This document shows, piece by piece, positions 24,546 to 35,784 of a stretch of 64,000 nt of DNA. The DNA comes from Epiperipatus broadwayi (Eukaryota; Onychophora; Udeonychophora; Euonychophora; Peripatidae), in the NCBI GenBank assembly GCA_028023455.1, contig JAQFVV010012422.1, positions 9,772,337 through 9,836,336 on the forward strand, in the 5' to 3' direction. A program made the translations under genes and the position numbers. Each line of letters starts with the position of its first letter. Positions within the stretch are counted from its first letter, which is position 1. Below the pieces are notes generated by a model. The model had not been told where the DNA came from, searched no databases, and saw only the letters and a list, made by a program, of their open reading frames with translations.

Positions 24546-26402
24546 TTACTTGATTTCTTTCGGGTTTACGAAAGGCTTGAGAGACCGTGCGTTATATGAC
24601 CCTTTTATCCCCTGGCCAGTGTCCACCCAAAAAGCATGTTTTCCCAGACCTTTCACTATCGCAAACGGACCCTCATATAAATTACAAAATTTTTTGCAAA
24701 CAAACTTCCCAGGTTCGCTTACATGAGGCGTCTTCACCATCACCTGGTCTCCCACTTTAAAGGAGTGCGATGAACTTTTGGAACTCTCCTTGCGTTGTCT
24801 ACTCCTGTGAAGCATCAGCTGGTATGCCTGCTGTCTATCCTTGTCTAAATCAATGGGGTTCTCTTCTCTGATAAAATCAGTCTGGAGCAACACAGGTGCG
24901 TGTCTACCAAAATGCAAATGTATCGGAGTGAAGCCAGTAGATTCGTTCACCGCCCAATTCATATAATTTAAAATGTCGGGCAGGTGTTTGACCCACCTTC
25001 TATGGTCGGTTTGGATATACGTACGGAACAACCTACCCAATTCTCGCATCATTCTTTCGCAGGGGTTTGACTGAGGGTTACGGATTGAAGTCAACACATG
25101 ACCAATCTTCAAACGTTCAGTCCATTTCGCCCACTCCCTCGAAACGAATGGGGTTCCATGATCTGATATGATCGTTTGAGGTTTTCCCACGGATGGAATA
25201 TGTTCCTTTTCCAGAACGCGGATCGTATTTCTCGTGTTGGCTTGAGCAAGTGGGTAGGCAGACACCAATTTAGAGAACAAATCATAAACGACCAGGAGGT
25301 ACTTCTTTTTATTAAAGGCCGGCAGTGGGCCATAATAATTGACTGCAACAATTTCCTTAGGTCCTCTGGGAATCATGGATAACATCGGAGCTGCATATTT
25401 CTTGTTTGCGGGCTTAACTCTCTGGCACATTTCGCACTGCCCAATGACCGCCGCGATCTTGCCACGCATGCCCGGCCAGTAAAACCACCTTCGGATCCAT
25501 CCTTCAGTCTTCATGATCCCATAGTGGCCCGACCGGCAGTACAGGTGTGCCACCACTGCTGTCCTCATGTGCCACGGGATGACTGCCCTCCATTCAGCTG
25601 GATTTTCCTTCACTCTGTATTGTAGTACACCTCGTTCCAATCTAAACTTTTGAATAGTCTGCCTGCCCCAAACCCCACTCAGTTTGGCTTCTTTACCCTC
25701 CAATTGGTCGATGACCGGCTGAAGTTGGCGGTCTTCTCTCTGCAGGTATTCCAGGCGCCACAGATCGCCTTCAAGATCCTCATCCGTCCTTAACCCTATG
25801 TTCGCTATGTACAAATTCTCAGTATTCAGATGGTATGATTGATTGTCCACTGGATTGCGACTCAGAGTATCAGCCACCACATTGTCAGACCCTTTGCAAT
25901 ATCTCACCATATAGTTGTATTCTTGGAGGTATAGGCTCCACCGTACTAATCGGCTATTTGTGAGGTAGCTATGGTTGATAAACTCCAGACTCTTGTGGTC
26001 AGTAATCACGATGACCTCCGAGCCCAGTAATAACGTTCGAAACTTCTGAAAGGCCCAAACAATGGCCAACGCCTCTTTCTCAGTGGTCGTATAATGTATC
26101 TCGGAGCCTTTGAGCAGCCTGCTCAAGAAATATAGCATACCCATCCTCCCGTCTTCCTGTTCTTGGGCCAAGGTTACTCCGAGACCACATCCGCTGCTAT
26201 CTGTCTGTACTATGAACGGCTTTGAAAAGTCAGGAAAGGCCAACATAACATGTCCCAAGAACCCAGTCTTCACTCTTTGGAAAGCTTGGTCCTGTTCCTC
26301 CGTCCACTTCCACTTGTTACCCTTTTTTAATAGCCTCACCAAGGGCTCCATCCGTTCCGCAAACCGTTCTTGAAAGCGGTTATAAAATGTACACAGACCC
26401 AA
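24546..26402 (-). pseudogene. Gypsy pol: RNase H and integrase (inactivated)
   Basis: A 618-residue frame. RNase H comes first: TDSSGCGLG (~67), TEKEALAIVW (~107) and TDHKSLEF (~134) carry its acidic residues. Integrase follows: the zinc-binding HHCC (His286, His293, Cys323, Cys326), then the DDE core. The second Asp (SDHGTPF, ~414) and the Glu (NPCER, ~449) are intact. The first Asp is Asn: VNYYGPL (~355) where the family has VDY.GPL. A basic C-terminal domain (FKVGDQVMVK) ends the protein. The frame continues from the reverse transcriptase but an in-frame TGA at 26409-26411 separates them. With the DDE triad broken, integration activity is not expected. Confidence 0.9.
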
Positions 26403-26408
26403 GAATGA

Positions 26409-26987
26409 TCAGACCTGCTTCTTGGATCTCGGTTTTGGAAAGTCACGGATAGCCGAAATCTTGTCCGGGTGTGGTTTAAGTCCCTGTGCTCCCACTATAG
26501 GCCCCAGAAAGGCCACTTCTTTCTGACACAGCGTGCTCTTTTTGATATTTATTTTTATGCCCTTTTTCTCACATTCTTCTAGAAATAGTCCCACTTCTCT
26601 TATATGTTCCTTGATATCAGTGGAGGCTATCAACATGTCATCCATGTAAATCGTAACCATGTCCTTTATCTCCGAGGATAGCACCTGGTCCAAGCATCTG
26701 AGTAGGCCTGCTCCGCTGTTTATTAAGCCAAAAGGCATCCTGTTAAATTGATATGAGTGCCCTTCATGTCTGAACGACGTGTATTGGCGATCTTCCGGAT
26801 GTAACTTAATTTGCCAATAACTGGCCGTCAAATCGAAAGTCGAAAATACCTTCTTTCCTTGGAACTTCCGTAATAATTCTTGCATAGGAGGTGGTACGTT
26901 ACAGTCCGGTACAGTCACTTTATTTAGCTGTCGAGCGTCAAGACATAATCTAACGGATCCGTCCTTTTTTTTACTACTACCATCGGG
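26409..26987 (-). pseudogene. Gypsy pol: reverse transcriptase (frame-broken)
   Basis: Encodes the fingers and palm of reverse transcriptase: STFDLTASYWQI carries the first catalytic Asp, FNRMPFGL follows, and IYMDDMLIAS is the active-site box. The first part of the domain (a KKKDGS.R.CLD-like stretch, about 26925-26985) is in another frame: a run of eight A on the coding strand at 26965-26972 looks one base short. The frame ends at TGA 26409-26411 just before the connection to RNase H. The active-site aspartates are intact, so decay is by frame breaks rather than active-site loss. Confidence 0.88.
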
Positions 26988-27476
26988 TTACAATACGCTG
27001 ATGAGCATTTTGATATAATTCCCCACTAACATTTGATCTATTTGTTCTTTTACTGCTCTTCGGTATTGATGGGGAATGGGGTATGATCTAGCTTTGAATG
27101 TCTGACCATCTCTCATCTTGATCCTCTGCTCGAACCCTTGAATAACCGCCGGCTTGTCTGAAAAGACCTGTTGATATTTGGTCAACGTTTGTTGTAAGGC
27201 GCTATCTTGAGCTTTTCCTTCTACTTCCATTCTATCGGTCTTATCTTTTAGTTTTTTAGGAACATCATCCTCTACATGTAACATTCCTATCGACCATTGA
27301 GGCCCCTCTGTCAGAAAATGCACCACTTCATCCCCACACGTGACTTGACCCTTCCCATAGTCGAGATTACATTTGTATCTATTTAGAAAATCCGATCCTA
27401 GCAGAGCCTCATGTACTAAACCTTTCATTATAAGGAAAACATGTGGATAACGCTTTCTATTGATTTCTAGATCCAT
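26988..27476 (-). pseudogene. Gypsy pol: protease end and protease-RT linker
   Basis: 162-residue frame. The start continues the retropepsin begun in the gag-protease frame (HEALLGSDFLNRY resembles the conserved LLG.DFL segment near the end of retropepsins). A polar linker follows, then the DKPAVIQGFEQRIKM...YPIPHQYR stretch that normally precedes reverse transcriptase. It is separated from the gag-protease frame by a one-base shift near 27485 and from the reverse transcriptase frame by a further shift near 27005. Confidence 0.85.
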
Positions 27477-27493
27477 CCATATCTGTTTTGGCT

Positions 27494-28318
27494 CTACTTT
27501 AGCTCTGCGTTGTCCGCCATTGCTATGTGAACTGTTTTTAGTGGTAAAGTCGGTATCTCTGGTTGTTCCCTTCTAATTTGGTGGTATAATTTCTCTGATA
27601 CTACCGATACCTGACTGCCCAAGTCCATGAGAGCTTCCACCTCCATTGAACCCACCTTTATGAGGATCATGGGACAAGTCTGACGTGCATATCTGGGGAC
27701 CTGGTCTTCCCACGAACATATTAAATTGCCTACTCTTTTTATCCCTGGCTTCTCCGCATCGGTGTCCCTTTTTTTTTTTAGTTCATGCCCCTCTATCTGT
27801 CTCCTTTCCATGTCTATTTCTAATTGGCTCAACACTCTATCAATCGCCCATCCTGATCTTTCTCCCCTTTTTCCTATCATCCATGTAATTCCACTGGGCA
27901 ACTTTCTGCATGCTGTCGCTATAATCTGCTCCTCGGATAGTTTACATGCATCTAGAGTTCTCAACGTAGCCACCTGCCGCCTAAAGAACTGTATATATGC
28001 TTCTCCATTCTCTTCTTGAAACTCCCGTTGTGCCACTTGTGCCCACACCCTTTCTTGTCTTTCTTCATTCCAGAATACTCTGGTTAATGCTTCTTTGTAC
28101 TCTAGAAATGTTCGTGGTTGCTGACTCAGTGAATTCCACCATGTTTCTGCATGTTTCTCTAGATGATGGTATGCTATGATCACTTGATGTTCATCTGCTA
28201 TCTCATAATACTTATAGTATCTTTCAAGGCTCTTGAGGTGCTCTACGGGTGTCTCCTCCTTTTCCCCTCCATATATTCTTATCTTCAATCCCATTGCCCC
28301 TTCTTTTTCTTGCTTCAT
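27494..28318 (-). pseudogene. Gypsy gag-protease frame
   Basis: A 274-residue frame. Residues about 1-150 match the Gypsy capsid (retrotransposon gag) domain: HLKSLERYYKYYEI, AETWWNSLSQ, REFQEENGEAYIQFFRRQV. Residues about 200-274 begin a retropepsin fused in the same frame: EVEALMDLGSQVSVVS is its active-site loop. The catalytic D-T/S-G is D-L-G here, which should abolish or cripple proteolysis. No CCHC zinc knuckle is seen between capsid and protease, where most Gypsy elements have one. The start at 28318 gives MKQEKEGAMG; an earlier start is not excluded. Confidence 0.85.
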
Positions 28319-28710
28319 CTTTATCTATCTTATTATTACGGTTATGTGCCAGGTTCGTCACCCCGGCTTCCTGTGGTCCTGTCATGACCCACCTGATACC
28401 TTTGCCCCTTCTTATCCTCTTGAACGATATCGTTTATGATATCTCACTATTGGATAAATTCTTAACCTCTGCTTTCTAAACCCTGACTTTATATATATGT
28501 TTCAACATACATCAACGCTATTTCCCCACGACCCTATGAGAACCTTTTCATCCACACATTCACCCGCAGAACATGCCCATCTACCATCTTTCCCATATGT
28601 TTTCACGCTCTTTCCGCTTTATCACCACTATCGCTTTTATTTCCCTTTTCCTTTCTTTTATTTAAAAAAAACAAATCTGCTTACTTGCCCGTTCTCTAAC
28701 ATTCGCTGCC

Positions 28711-28728
28711 CCGTTAGTTGGGACGCCA
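28711..28728 (-). other. Primer-binding site of the Gypsy element
   Basis: On the minus strand, one base after the 5' LTR, the sequence is TGGCGTCCCAACTAACGG. The initial TGG pairs with the CCA end of a tRNA. The tRNA species is not assigned. Confidence 0.7.
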
Positions 28729-28729
28729 T

Positions 28730-30272
28730 TATAACACCCACCGACATATCTATATTCCTCCATTATGGACTCTCACCCGAAGCTTCGACGAGAGGTATTT
28801 ATGAGCATGGTTCGAACCCATCTTACGCGCCAATCTTACCAGTAGGTAGGAATTACCTTCTCGAAAACATATATATATAGGTTCTGATGTCTATCTGATG
28901 TGGTGACGCACCGAACTAGCTCAATCTCAAGGTTGGGGACTTCTGTCTATCTAGAGAACAAGGCTATAAAATTAACCCACACTGTCTTACGCATATATTT
29001 ATTTTGCGATAGCTTAAAGCTCGAAATCCTTAATCTAACCCGGGTCTGATGGGATTTATTCTACTTGATCATATACCCTCCCAACAAATCTCATTCGGAC
29101 CTACATATATGATTGCTATGCAAACACTCGGGCCATACATTATCATACACACATATATATATCACGCTCATTCATCCACACATCAAATAATGCAAATACA
29201 TATATATGTGAGCGGTATGATTAATATAGTCATATATCTAACTTTAAATATAAAATTTTAATATAGCAATTAACTGAGGTAACACGAATTCTTTATTGAC
29301 ATACATATACAGAAAATAGTTGGTGACGTGTCACTTTACCTGGACTCACTCGATTAAACAAGTCTGTATTGACGTCTGGCCACGAACTTAATCTGGTGGA
29401 TCTCACGGAAGGCAAACAGTTCCAATGGTTGTTAGGTCCGGCGACAGGTTTCAGAGGTGGAGTAGTTGGTGTACTCTTTCGCAAAGGTCTAAATCTCGAA
29501 CGATTTTGGTCAACATTTCCTCGATGGAACAAAATCTCTTGATTTATTATGACAGTTCGCAAATCCGGTCAGGTGAATTCATGACAAGTATCCTCGGAGT
29601 CGAGTAACGACTAGCGCACAATCCAATTACCCCGACATTTTCTGACTAAAAAAATATTAAAACTTCTTAAGAAAAATCTTTGCGTCCTCCTTGTTAGGAT
29701 TCAAGCCGCTTCTCCTCTCTTTTTTTTTTTTCTTTTTCTCTACTCGAGCGCAAGACAAAAAAGTTCTTTTGTATTCACCTTTAACTTTTCAAAATCTTTC
29801 TGCATATTCCTACGCCGCTGACCAGTCCTTCCATTGTTCTTCAACACAAAAAAAAAACTATATCCATGGACCAGTTTTCCGCCTTCCCGGCGCCAGTTAT
29901 TACCAAACTGCCTACAGCAATTCGCTCATCCTATTTCAGTTCTCACATGTTCACAAGGTGACTCAACAAAAGAAAACACGTGTTACCAAAATTATTAATA
30001 AACTCAAAAAAAAAAACTATGTGAATAAAATCTATCTAAGAATAATTAATTGCGCTTTATACAGCTCTACATATATAAGTGATCGCAACCCCTCCGATAT
30101 TAACTACATATTTTTATACTCACACATACGCTATATCTACATTACTTGTAACCGGGTTCGAATGACCGTTTACATATATTCTTTTATTTATTTGTTTATA
30201 CATGGTCCCTACATTAACACTATCAATTATGTCATATTTTACATATGCGTGTATTCGAACCCGTTTGTTACA
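28730..30272 (-). repeat. 5' LTR of the Gypsy element (element orientation)
   Basis: 1543 bp, about 99% identical to 22937-24474 by eye. The long + strand frame 29691-30404 inside it is broken in the other LTR copy and is not a gene. Confidence 0.92.
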
Positions 30273-30276
30273 GAAC

Positions 30277-31722
30277 AGACTTGTATAAAAAAACTGTTAT
30301 GTAAGAAAGTTGTGAAATACTCACCTAGTTATCTTATAATTTATATTTATTCTATCTCATGCATTTTATTTTGTTTAATGAATTTGATTATCATTTTAAA
30401 ATAAGGGTTTGCATTTTTCTTATCATCACTCTCATGTTAAATCTATTAATGTGGTCTTCTTAGTATAATTTTAATATTAAAATTTTCATTCCAACTTTAT
30501 TGCAGTTCATCAAATGAATATTTTTATGTTAAAATTGCATTAGAACTAATTTGCACTACTTTAATAGCTCTGTTTATATGCTATAAGGTATGTTCTAGAT
30601 ACAATCTCAAAATACCAATTTGTATTGTGTGATTGAGAAACTACATCAGATAGATATCTAAGAATCTTACAGTATTAAAAGAGTAGGAGAAATAATATGT
30701 AGGTGAAATATTACTTTGACATTCATGATGTCATGCTAGCACACATATCCTGTTTTACTGGTATTGACTTAAAAGTTATTAGCATTTACAATATTTAAAT
30801 GCTCGATAATCCTTGAGATTATGAATATTGATGATCACATGTAGTGGTATAATAATGAATACTGTTCATGTGACAGGGTTTTTATACTTAATCTTCATAC
30901 TATTTTTTCAAGATTAAGCTAATTGTTTGGCAGTCATCACTTGGTGATTGGTCATTTTGTTCTTGCATTTTCCATTACCATATATGAATTGATGCTTGTC
31001 AAAATTTAATTAATTTAGAGAAAAATATGGGGTAGTTATTATTTTTATTCTTGATACAAATTTTCTATAATTCTATTGGAATTTTTCATAGTATGGGATT
31101 TAATTCATATCTATTTTAAATTAATATACTTTTTTAGGGTAGGATTTATATAAAAATTGTATTCAGTTTTTTATAATTAAATTAAAAGAATTACTTTTAA
31201 TTAAAAATAAAATTGGATTAGATATAATTTTTAAAATCTTTGATATTTTTATTGCCATTATATTAAAGTTATTGATTTATTCCAAAATTATTGTAATCAG
31301 TGTAGTAATGATTATGGCTATGTTTCAAATTGATATCTTCAATATAACGAAGTTTATTATCAGTTCTTAAATTGTTAGTAGAAAGTTTCATTTTAACAAT
31401 GTGATTTTAGAAATATTCAGGTTAATAATTGGTTATGTGCAATTTTTTTAAAGATATATAATTATATTCATTATTAATAAACACCACATTTAAGTTGATT
31501 CATTAATCATTTTATTATAACGTTAGAATTGTTGCAATTGTAATCACAATTTTGTCTTTTTTATATGATCTAAAAGACATTTTATTGTTGTTTTAATTTA
31601 TTTAATCATTATTTTTGCCAATTTTAAAGTAGAAAATTTATCATTATATATATGCATATTTATCTTTTTATATTTTAATTATTTTTGGTGTAAAATAAAA
31701 GAAAATAATGTTTATTTTATAG
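30277..31722 (+). other. Intron upstream of LE exon A'
   Basis: A+T-rich. The last ~200 bases are related to the sequence before exon A: GATCTAAAA.ACATTTTATTG, then TTATTTAATCATTATTT. This shows that the duplication extends upstream of the exon. No other element recognised. Confidence 0.65.
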
Positions 31723-31857
31723 CATGTAATTGTGATGGACAAGGCTCATATTCAAATTATTGTGATGAGAGAGGTCATTGCAGATGCAGAGAAGGATTTT
31801 GTGGAGCTAAATGTGATAAATGTATTGGAAACGATCACATATTTCCAAACTGTCAGA
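31723..31857 (+). CDS. LE exon A': single laminin-type EGF module
   Basis: A 135-bp exon, 45 codons, phase 1 on both sides, acceptor TTTATAG, donor GTAATG. It encodes CNCDGQGS, CDERGHCRC, GFCGAKCDKC and FPNCQ. It is the closest relative of exon A (about 27 of 45 residues identical by eye) and shares its unusual ending NDHIFPNCQ in place of GYYGFP. It has one extra cysteine, in GFCGAKC, so the cysteine count is odd (nine). That could leave a free thiol or allow an intermolecular disulfide. The split codons give Pro at the junction from B and Ser at the junction to B'. The product is the same extracellular LE array as the other exons. Confidence 0.85.
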
Positions 31858-32079
31858 GTAATGTTACAATTTTATTATTTCAAAACTTTTTTTTAAAACT
31901 TATTTTGGTTCTGGTTAGATTATTTTAAATATTAATATGCTACTATGTGTGACTTAAAAGTAGAAAAATAATATACGCATATAGTTTTTATATATGTCAA
32001 TTTTAATCTTGCATAAGTTCTGATGCTAAAGAACTAAGTAGTCATAAATTGTAGCACAAAATCTTGTGATTTTTAAAAA

Positions 32080-32640
32080 TGATGTGATAGATGCCACTGG
32101 TAATCATAAATCTTGGTCGATTATGACCTGTGTATATAGATGTTGATGATATCAGATTGTAATCTTTTTGAATAATTTAACATTATTGTGAATAGATGTC
32201 ATTATGTATTAATGACACTCTTATAAAGTTTTTCACTGTTGGTTAATCAATCTTCTTGGACATGTTGTTACTGCTGTGTGTAACTGTCATAGTTGTCTAA
32301 AGATTAGGTTACAGTTGTTATTTTGACTTCATTTACATGTGATTATTGAGTAATGGTAATGTTTTTATGTAGATTATCACTATAACTGTAGATGTCAATC
32401 TGTCTGTAATATATTTTTTTGTTCAGGCTGCTAATTATGTTACTGATGAATAATGGCAATCTAGTTATCATTATTGTATAAAAATAGCATTTTGTCTTTT
32501 AATAATTTTCTTGAACAGATTATCATTAATATGTATAAATACTATTGCTTAATAGTAAGCATTTTTGCATATTATTAATGTTACATATAGATGTTTACAT
32601 ATAATCTAATATGGATAATAATATAAGTAATTGAAATTTG
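32080..32640 (+). repeat. Minisatellite of intron A'-B', left part
   Basis: Decayed units of the same kind as at 12760-14230: TAGATGTCA, AATGGTAAT, and GATTATCA.T-like blocks at ~50-57 bp spacing. It is interrupted on the right by the Penelope-like insertion. Confidence 0.7.
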
Positions 32641-32831
32641 AATATAGATATAAAATATAAAATAAGTAGTAAAATTCAAGAATATATAGAGCTAGTAATT
32701 ATTGCTCAGATGAAGAAGATTATAGTTAACAGATAGAATTGATAATTAAAGAATTTAAAGCTAATGAATATCCAGAGAAAATTATAGTTGATAGTATAAG
32801 GAAATCAGAAGAAAAATCTAATAAAAATTAG

Positions 32832-33335
32832 GTGATAGTATGTAGAAAAGATAAAATAGATAATGAATATGTGGATATTAGAACTTATAATAATAGTATT
32901 GTAAAAAGGATGAATAAAATAATTATTAAAATTAATAAAAAGTTTAATAATGTAATAAAATTTAAGATAGTAAATAAAAGAAGGAAAAATATTCTTAATA
33001 TATTAGATGATAAATATGTAAAAAAAGTAGAAAAATGCATAAATGAGATATATAAAATTGAATGTGATTCATGTAAAAGTAAAAATATAAAAACTAATTA
33101 TGTAGGTGAGACAAAGAATTCAATTTATACAGGATTAGTTCAACATAAGTATGATAAGAGGTCACCTATTTATTTGCATTCATTAGAAACAGGTCATAGG
33201 TTTGAGAAGGATAGTATAAAAATGATTAATTATACAAGTAATAGAAGGGATAGGAAAATTAAAGAGGCAGTATTGATTAAAAATATAAAACAAAATTTTA
33301 ATAGAGATTTTGAGGTAACGACAATAATTTTATGA
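32832..33335 (+). pseudogene. Penelope-like GIY-YIG endonuclease (uninterrupted fragment)
   Basis: A 167-residue frame. An IYKIECDSCKSK segment and NYVGETKNSIYTGLVQHKY give the GIY-YIG core (the YVGET box) with the preceding cysteine pair. HSLETGHRFEKDSIKMI and RKIKEAVLIK follow, matching the later His and Glu-containing motifs of Penelope-like endonucleases. The catalytic Arg usually found after YVGET (S..TR..QH) is replaced by Gly-Leu (YTGLVQH), so activity is doubtful. Lysine/asparagine bias reflects A+T-rich codons. The frame has no upstream reverse transcriptase in phase, so it is not an intact element. Confidence 0.75.
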
Positions 33336-33829
33336 ATAATTTTAGTTATTATTAATAATAATAGTTTGAATATAAAAAGGTTTAAAAATAAAGTTGTTTC
33401 TAAGAAAATGATGATAGAGGGAGTTGCTAAACAAGTATAAGAATTTTTGAAAATTTGTCAATTGATTTTTGGAAATAGGATTATAAAGATGTAAGTATGT
33501 AGTAATGTAATAAAAAGGTAATTTATAATGTAAAAAAGTTAATAGTTAAATATATAATAAAAATAAAGTTTAGAAGTAATGAAGAAAATATAAATAAAAG
33601 AATAATAATAAAATGATAGATTAAATAGTAAAGTTTTAAAATTATAATAAAATTGTTTTAGAGTAATTTAATAATAAAATACTATAAATAAGAAAATAAA
33701 ATTAATTAAGAGTAGAATAATAAAATTGAAAATGATTATTTATAATGGTCAGACTAAGGTGTATGTTATTGATTATATATATAAATGTAATGTATTAATT
33801 GTATGATTATATATTTGGATGTTGTAGCT

Positions 33830-33858
33830 CTGATGAATGACTGCAGGACAGTCTGAAC
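33830..33858 (+). other. Hammerhead-like core in Penelope-like 3' region
   Basis: CTGATGA (33830-33836) is followed by a perfect 5-bp stem GACTG / CAGTC (33839-33843, 33849-33853) and then GAAC. The order core-stem II-GAA is that of a hammerhead ribozyme, but the second core element is GAAC rather than GAAA and helices I and III are not evident. Decayed or chance. Confidence 0.25.
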
Positions 33859-33974
33859 TGTAAGAGTAAATTTTTTGGTATAAAAATAGTATTGTTAAGT
33901 GTGTAAGAAAGTTGGAAATGGTATCATATGTAAATATAAAATAAATACCTAAAGAAAGAAGAAAGAAAGATAAA

Positions 33975-34650
33975 ATTATATGTAGATGTCACTGTTGGAT
34001 AATGATAATCTTGAGCAAGTTATCATTGTTGTGTGCAGATGCTATTATATGCTAATAATAATCGTATACAGTTTATTATTGTTGTGTGCAGATGTTACTA
34101 TCCCCTAATGGTAATATTTTTGAGAAAAGATGGCTAATGATAATATCTTGTGCAGGTTATGGATTGCTGCACATAGATGTTACTGTTGTTTAATGGTAAT
34201 ATTTTTAGGCAATTATTCATTATTGTGTGTAGATATCACCATTGACTAATGATAATTTAGGCTTGTTATTTCTGTTGTATCTTAATGTCAGCCAATGATA
34301 ATTTTGAGCTAATTATTGCATAGATATCACTGTTGATAAATGATAAATTTTGTTAGGTCATCACTGCTATTTGATGTCATTGGTGCATAACAATATTTTG
34401 TTCAAAAATGTTGTGTTGATATTATTATTGGTAAATACTATTTTTATACAGATTATTACTTTCATGTATAGATATATTGTTGACTAATAGTAATCTTGTT
34501 CAAATTCAGTGTATATATTTCTTGAATACTGGTTATTGTTGATTAAGGGTAATCATGTAAAGTTATTACTGCTTTGTCTGAGGATGTTACTATTGATTAA
34601 AGATAATTTTCTTGGACAAATTGCTTTTGTTATATGCAGATATTACATTT
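33975..34650 (+). repeat. Minisatellite of intron A'-B', right part
   Basis: Well-preserved units, e.g. GTAGATGTCACTGTTGGATA and TGTGTGCAGATG, spaced at ~50-57 bp. It is the continuation of 32080-32640 beyond the insertion. Confidence 0.75.
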
Positions 34651-35784
34651 GGCTGAAAATAGCCGAGATGTCATTGCATCCGTCTTGCAAGCAAGTAGTT
34701 GGTTGCAGATAGTTGTGCGCCTTCCAGCCCATACTATGACATATGAAAAAAAAAATTTTTCAATAAATTATTTGTATTGTGCTTATATGATGATTGATAA
34801 AAATAAATTTCTAGAGTTGGGTGAAAAAGCATATAGTAAATCATGTGCTTCTTGGAATTATATGAAAATTCTATACAAAAAAATTATATCATATTGTTGA
34901 TGATATAAATCTTCCTTATCAAAAACTAGTGAGATCATAGGTGTTAGCAGAAAATTGAGGTTTTTAAAATATCTATACTATACATAGGTTAGTTTGTTTG
35001 AATTCTAAAACCTTAGAGTTTATTTTTTTTTAGTTTCATGATCTTAGATTAAATAGTATAATATATTTGTAAATCAGAATCAGGTACAGTAATATTTTTG
35101 TGTTATTGGAAAATATTTATGGGAAATTTTTTATAAATAGTAATTAATTAACAAACATATTAATCATTATTTTATAAAAGGTCATCACTAAATACCTAAG
35201 ATCTTTGAATTCTAGTATTCAATGAGAAAGACAAAAACCAATAATTTCTTTAGGAATATTATAGCACTACTATTTCGTATTCATTAATTCCTTATGTATA
35301 CAGTAGTATCAAGAAATTTTTTTATACTAATATAGTCAAACTAATACACCATCTATTTTTTTGTAAAGCTCATGAAAAAAGAAATGACAGACAAAACATG
35401 TAAAAATTATATTTTTTCCATATTCTTTTGTGTTGAAGTTATTAATAGTTAATTATCATATGATGATCCCAAAATTATATTTAATTATATAGTCATAGAT
35501 TTTTTTTTTTTTTAACAAGCCAAATTATAAATTATAAAATCAATGAAGATTAGATGGTAGCTATTTAGACTCCTAAGATTGTTTACTAAATAAAAGCACT
35601 AATTTGCATTATAATATTGTAAGACACATCATTTTTTGATTACTAATGATTTATTATGATTAAATTTCTAAGGTTTTGAACCAAATTCACATTGATTGTA
35701 TGTTTACTTTTTATTATCTAATTATTATTTTTATTTTATATCATGAATTATCCATAATCATTTGCACATTGTCATAATTTTTAG

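Larger units (their letters stand above)
22933..30276 (-). mobile_element. Ty3/Gypsy LTR retrotransposon, nearly complete, minus strand
   Basis: Two LTRs (22937-24474 and 28730-30272) enclose gag-protease, reverse transcriptase, RNase H and integrase coding regions on the minus strand, the Ty3/Gypsy domain order. A 4-bp target duplication GAAC flanks it (22933-22936 and 30273-30276). The LTRs begin TGTAACA and end TGTTATA on the element strand. By eye they differ at about 14 substitutions and six small indels, near 99% identity, so insertion is fairly recent. The element cannot move by itself: it has frame breaks and at least two lost catalytic residues. It sits in the intron between LE exons B and A', antisense to the host gene. 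Confidence 0.93.
32640..33970 (+). mobile_element. 5'-truncated Penelope-like element
   Basis: Inserted in the minisatellite, which resumes at about 33975. The left part encodes a degraded segment (EFKANEYPEKI-like, about 32745-32790) resembling the end of a Penelope-type reverse transcriptase. The GIY-YIG endonuclease frame follows, then an A+T-rich 3' region, ending in a GAAA-rich tail (33948-33969). The reverse transcriptase core is missing, as expected of 5' truncation during target-primed insertion. Target-site duplications are not clear. Confidence 0.7.
31858..35784 (+). other. Intron A'-B' of the LE gene
   Basis: Same layout as intron A-B: donor GTAATG, a minisatellite of the same unit, A+T-rich DNA, and a matching acceptor region (GTCATAATTTTTAG). 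It differs in having a Penelope-like insertion at about 32640-33970 that splits the minisatellite. The block AGCAGAAAATTGAGGTTTTT near 34950 corresponds to GGCAGAAAATTGGGATCTCT near 14235. Confidence 0.75.

Noticed and set aside
29691-30404. 237-codon frame on the + strand
   Set aside because: Lies within the Gypsy LTR, opposite to the element, and is broken in the near-identical other LTR.
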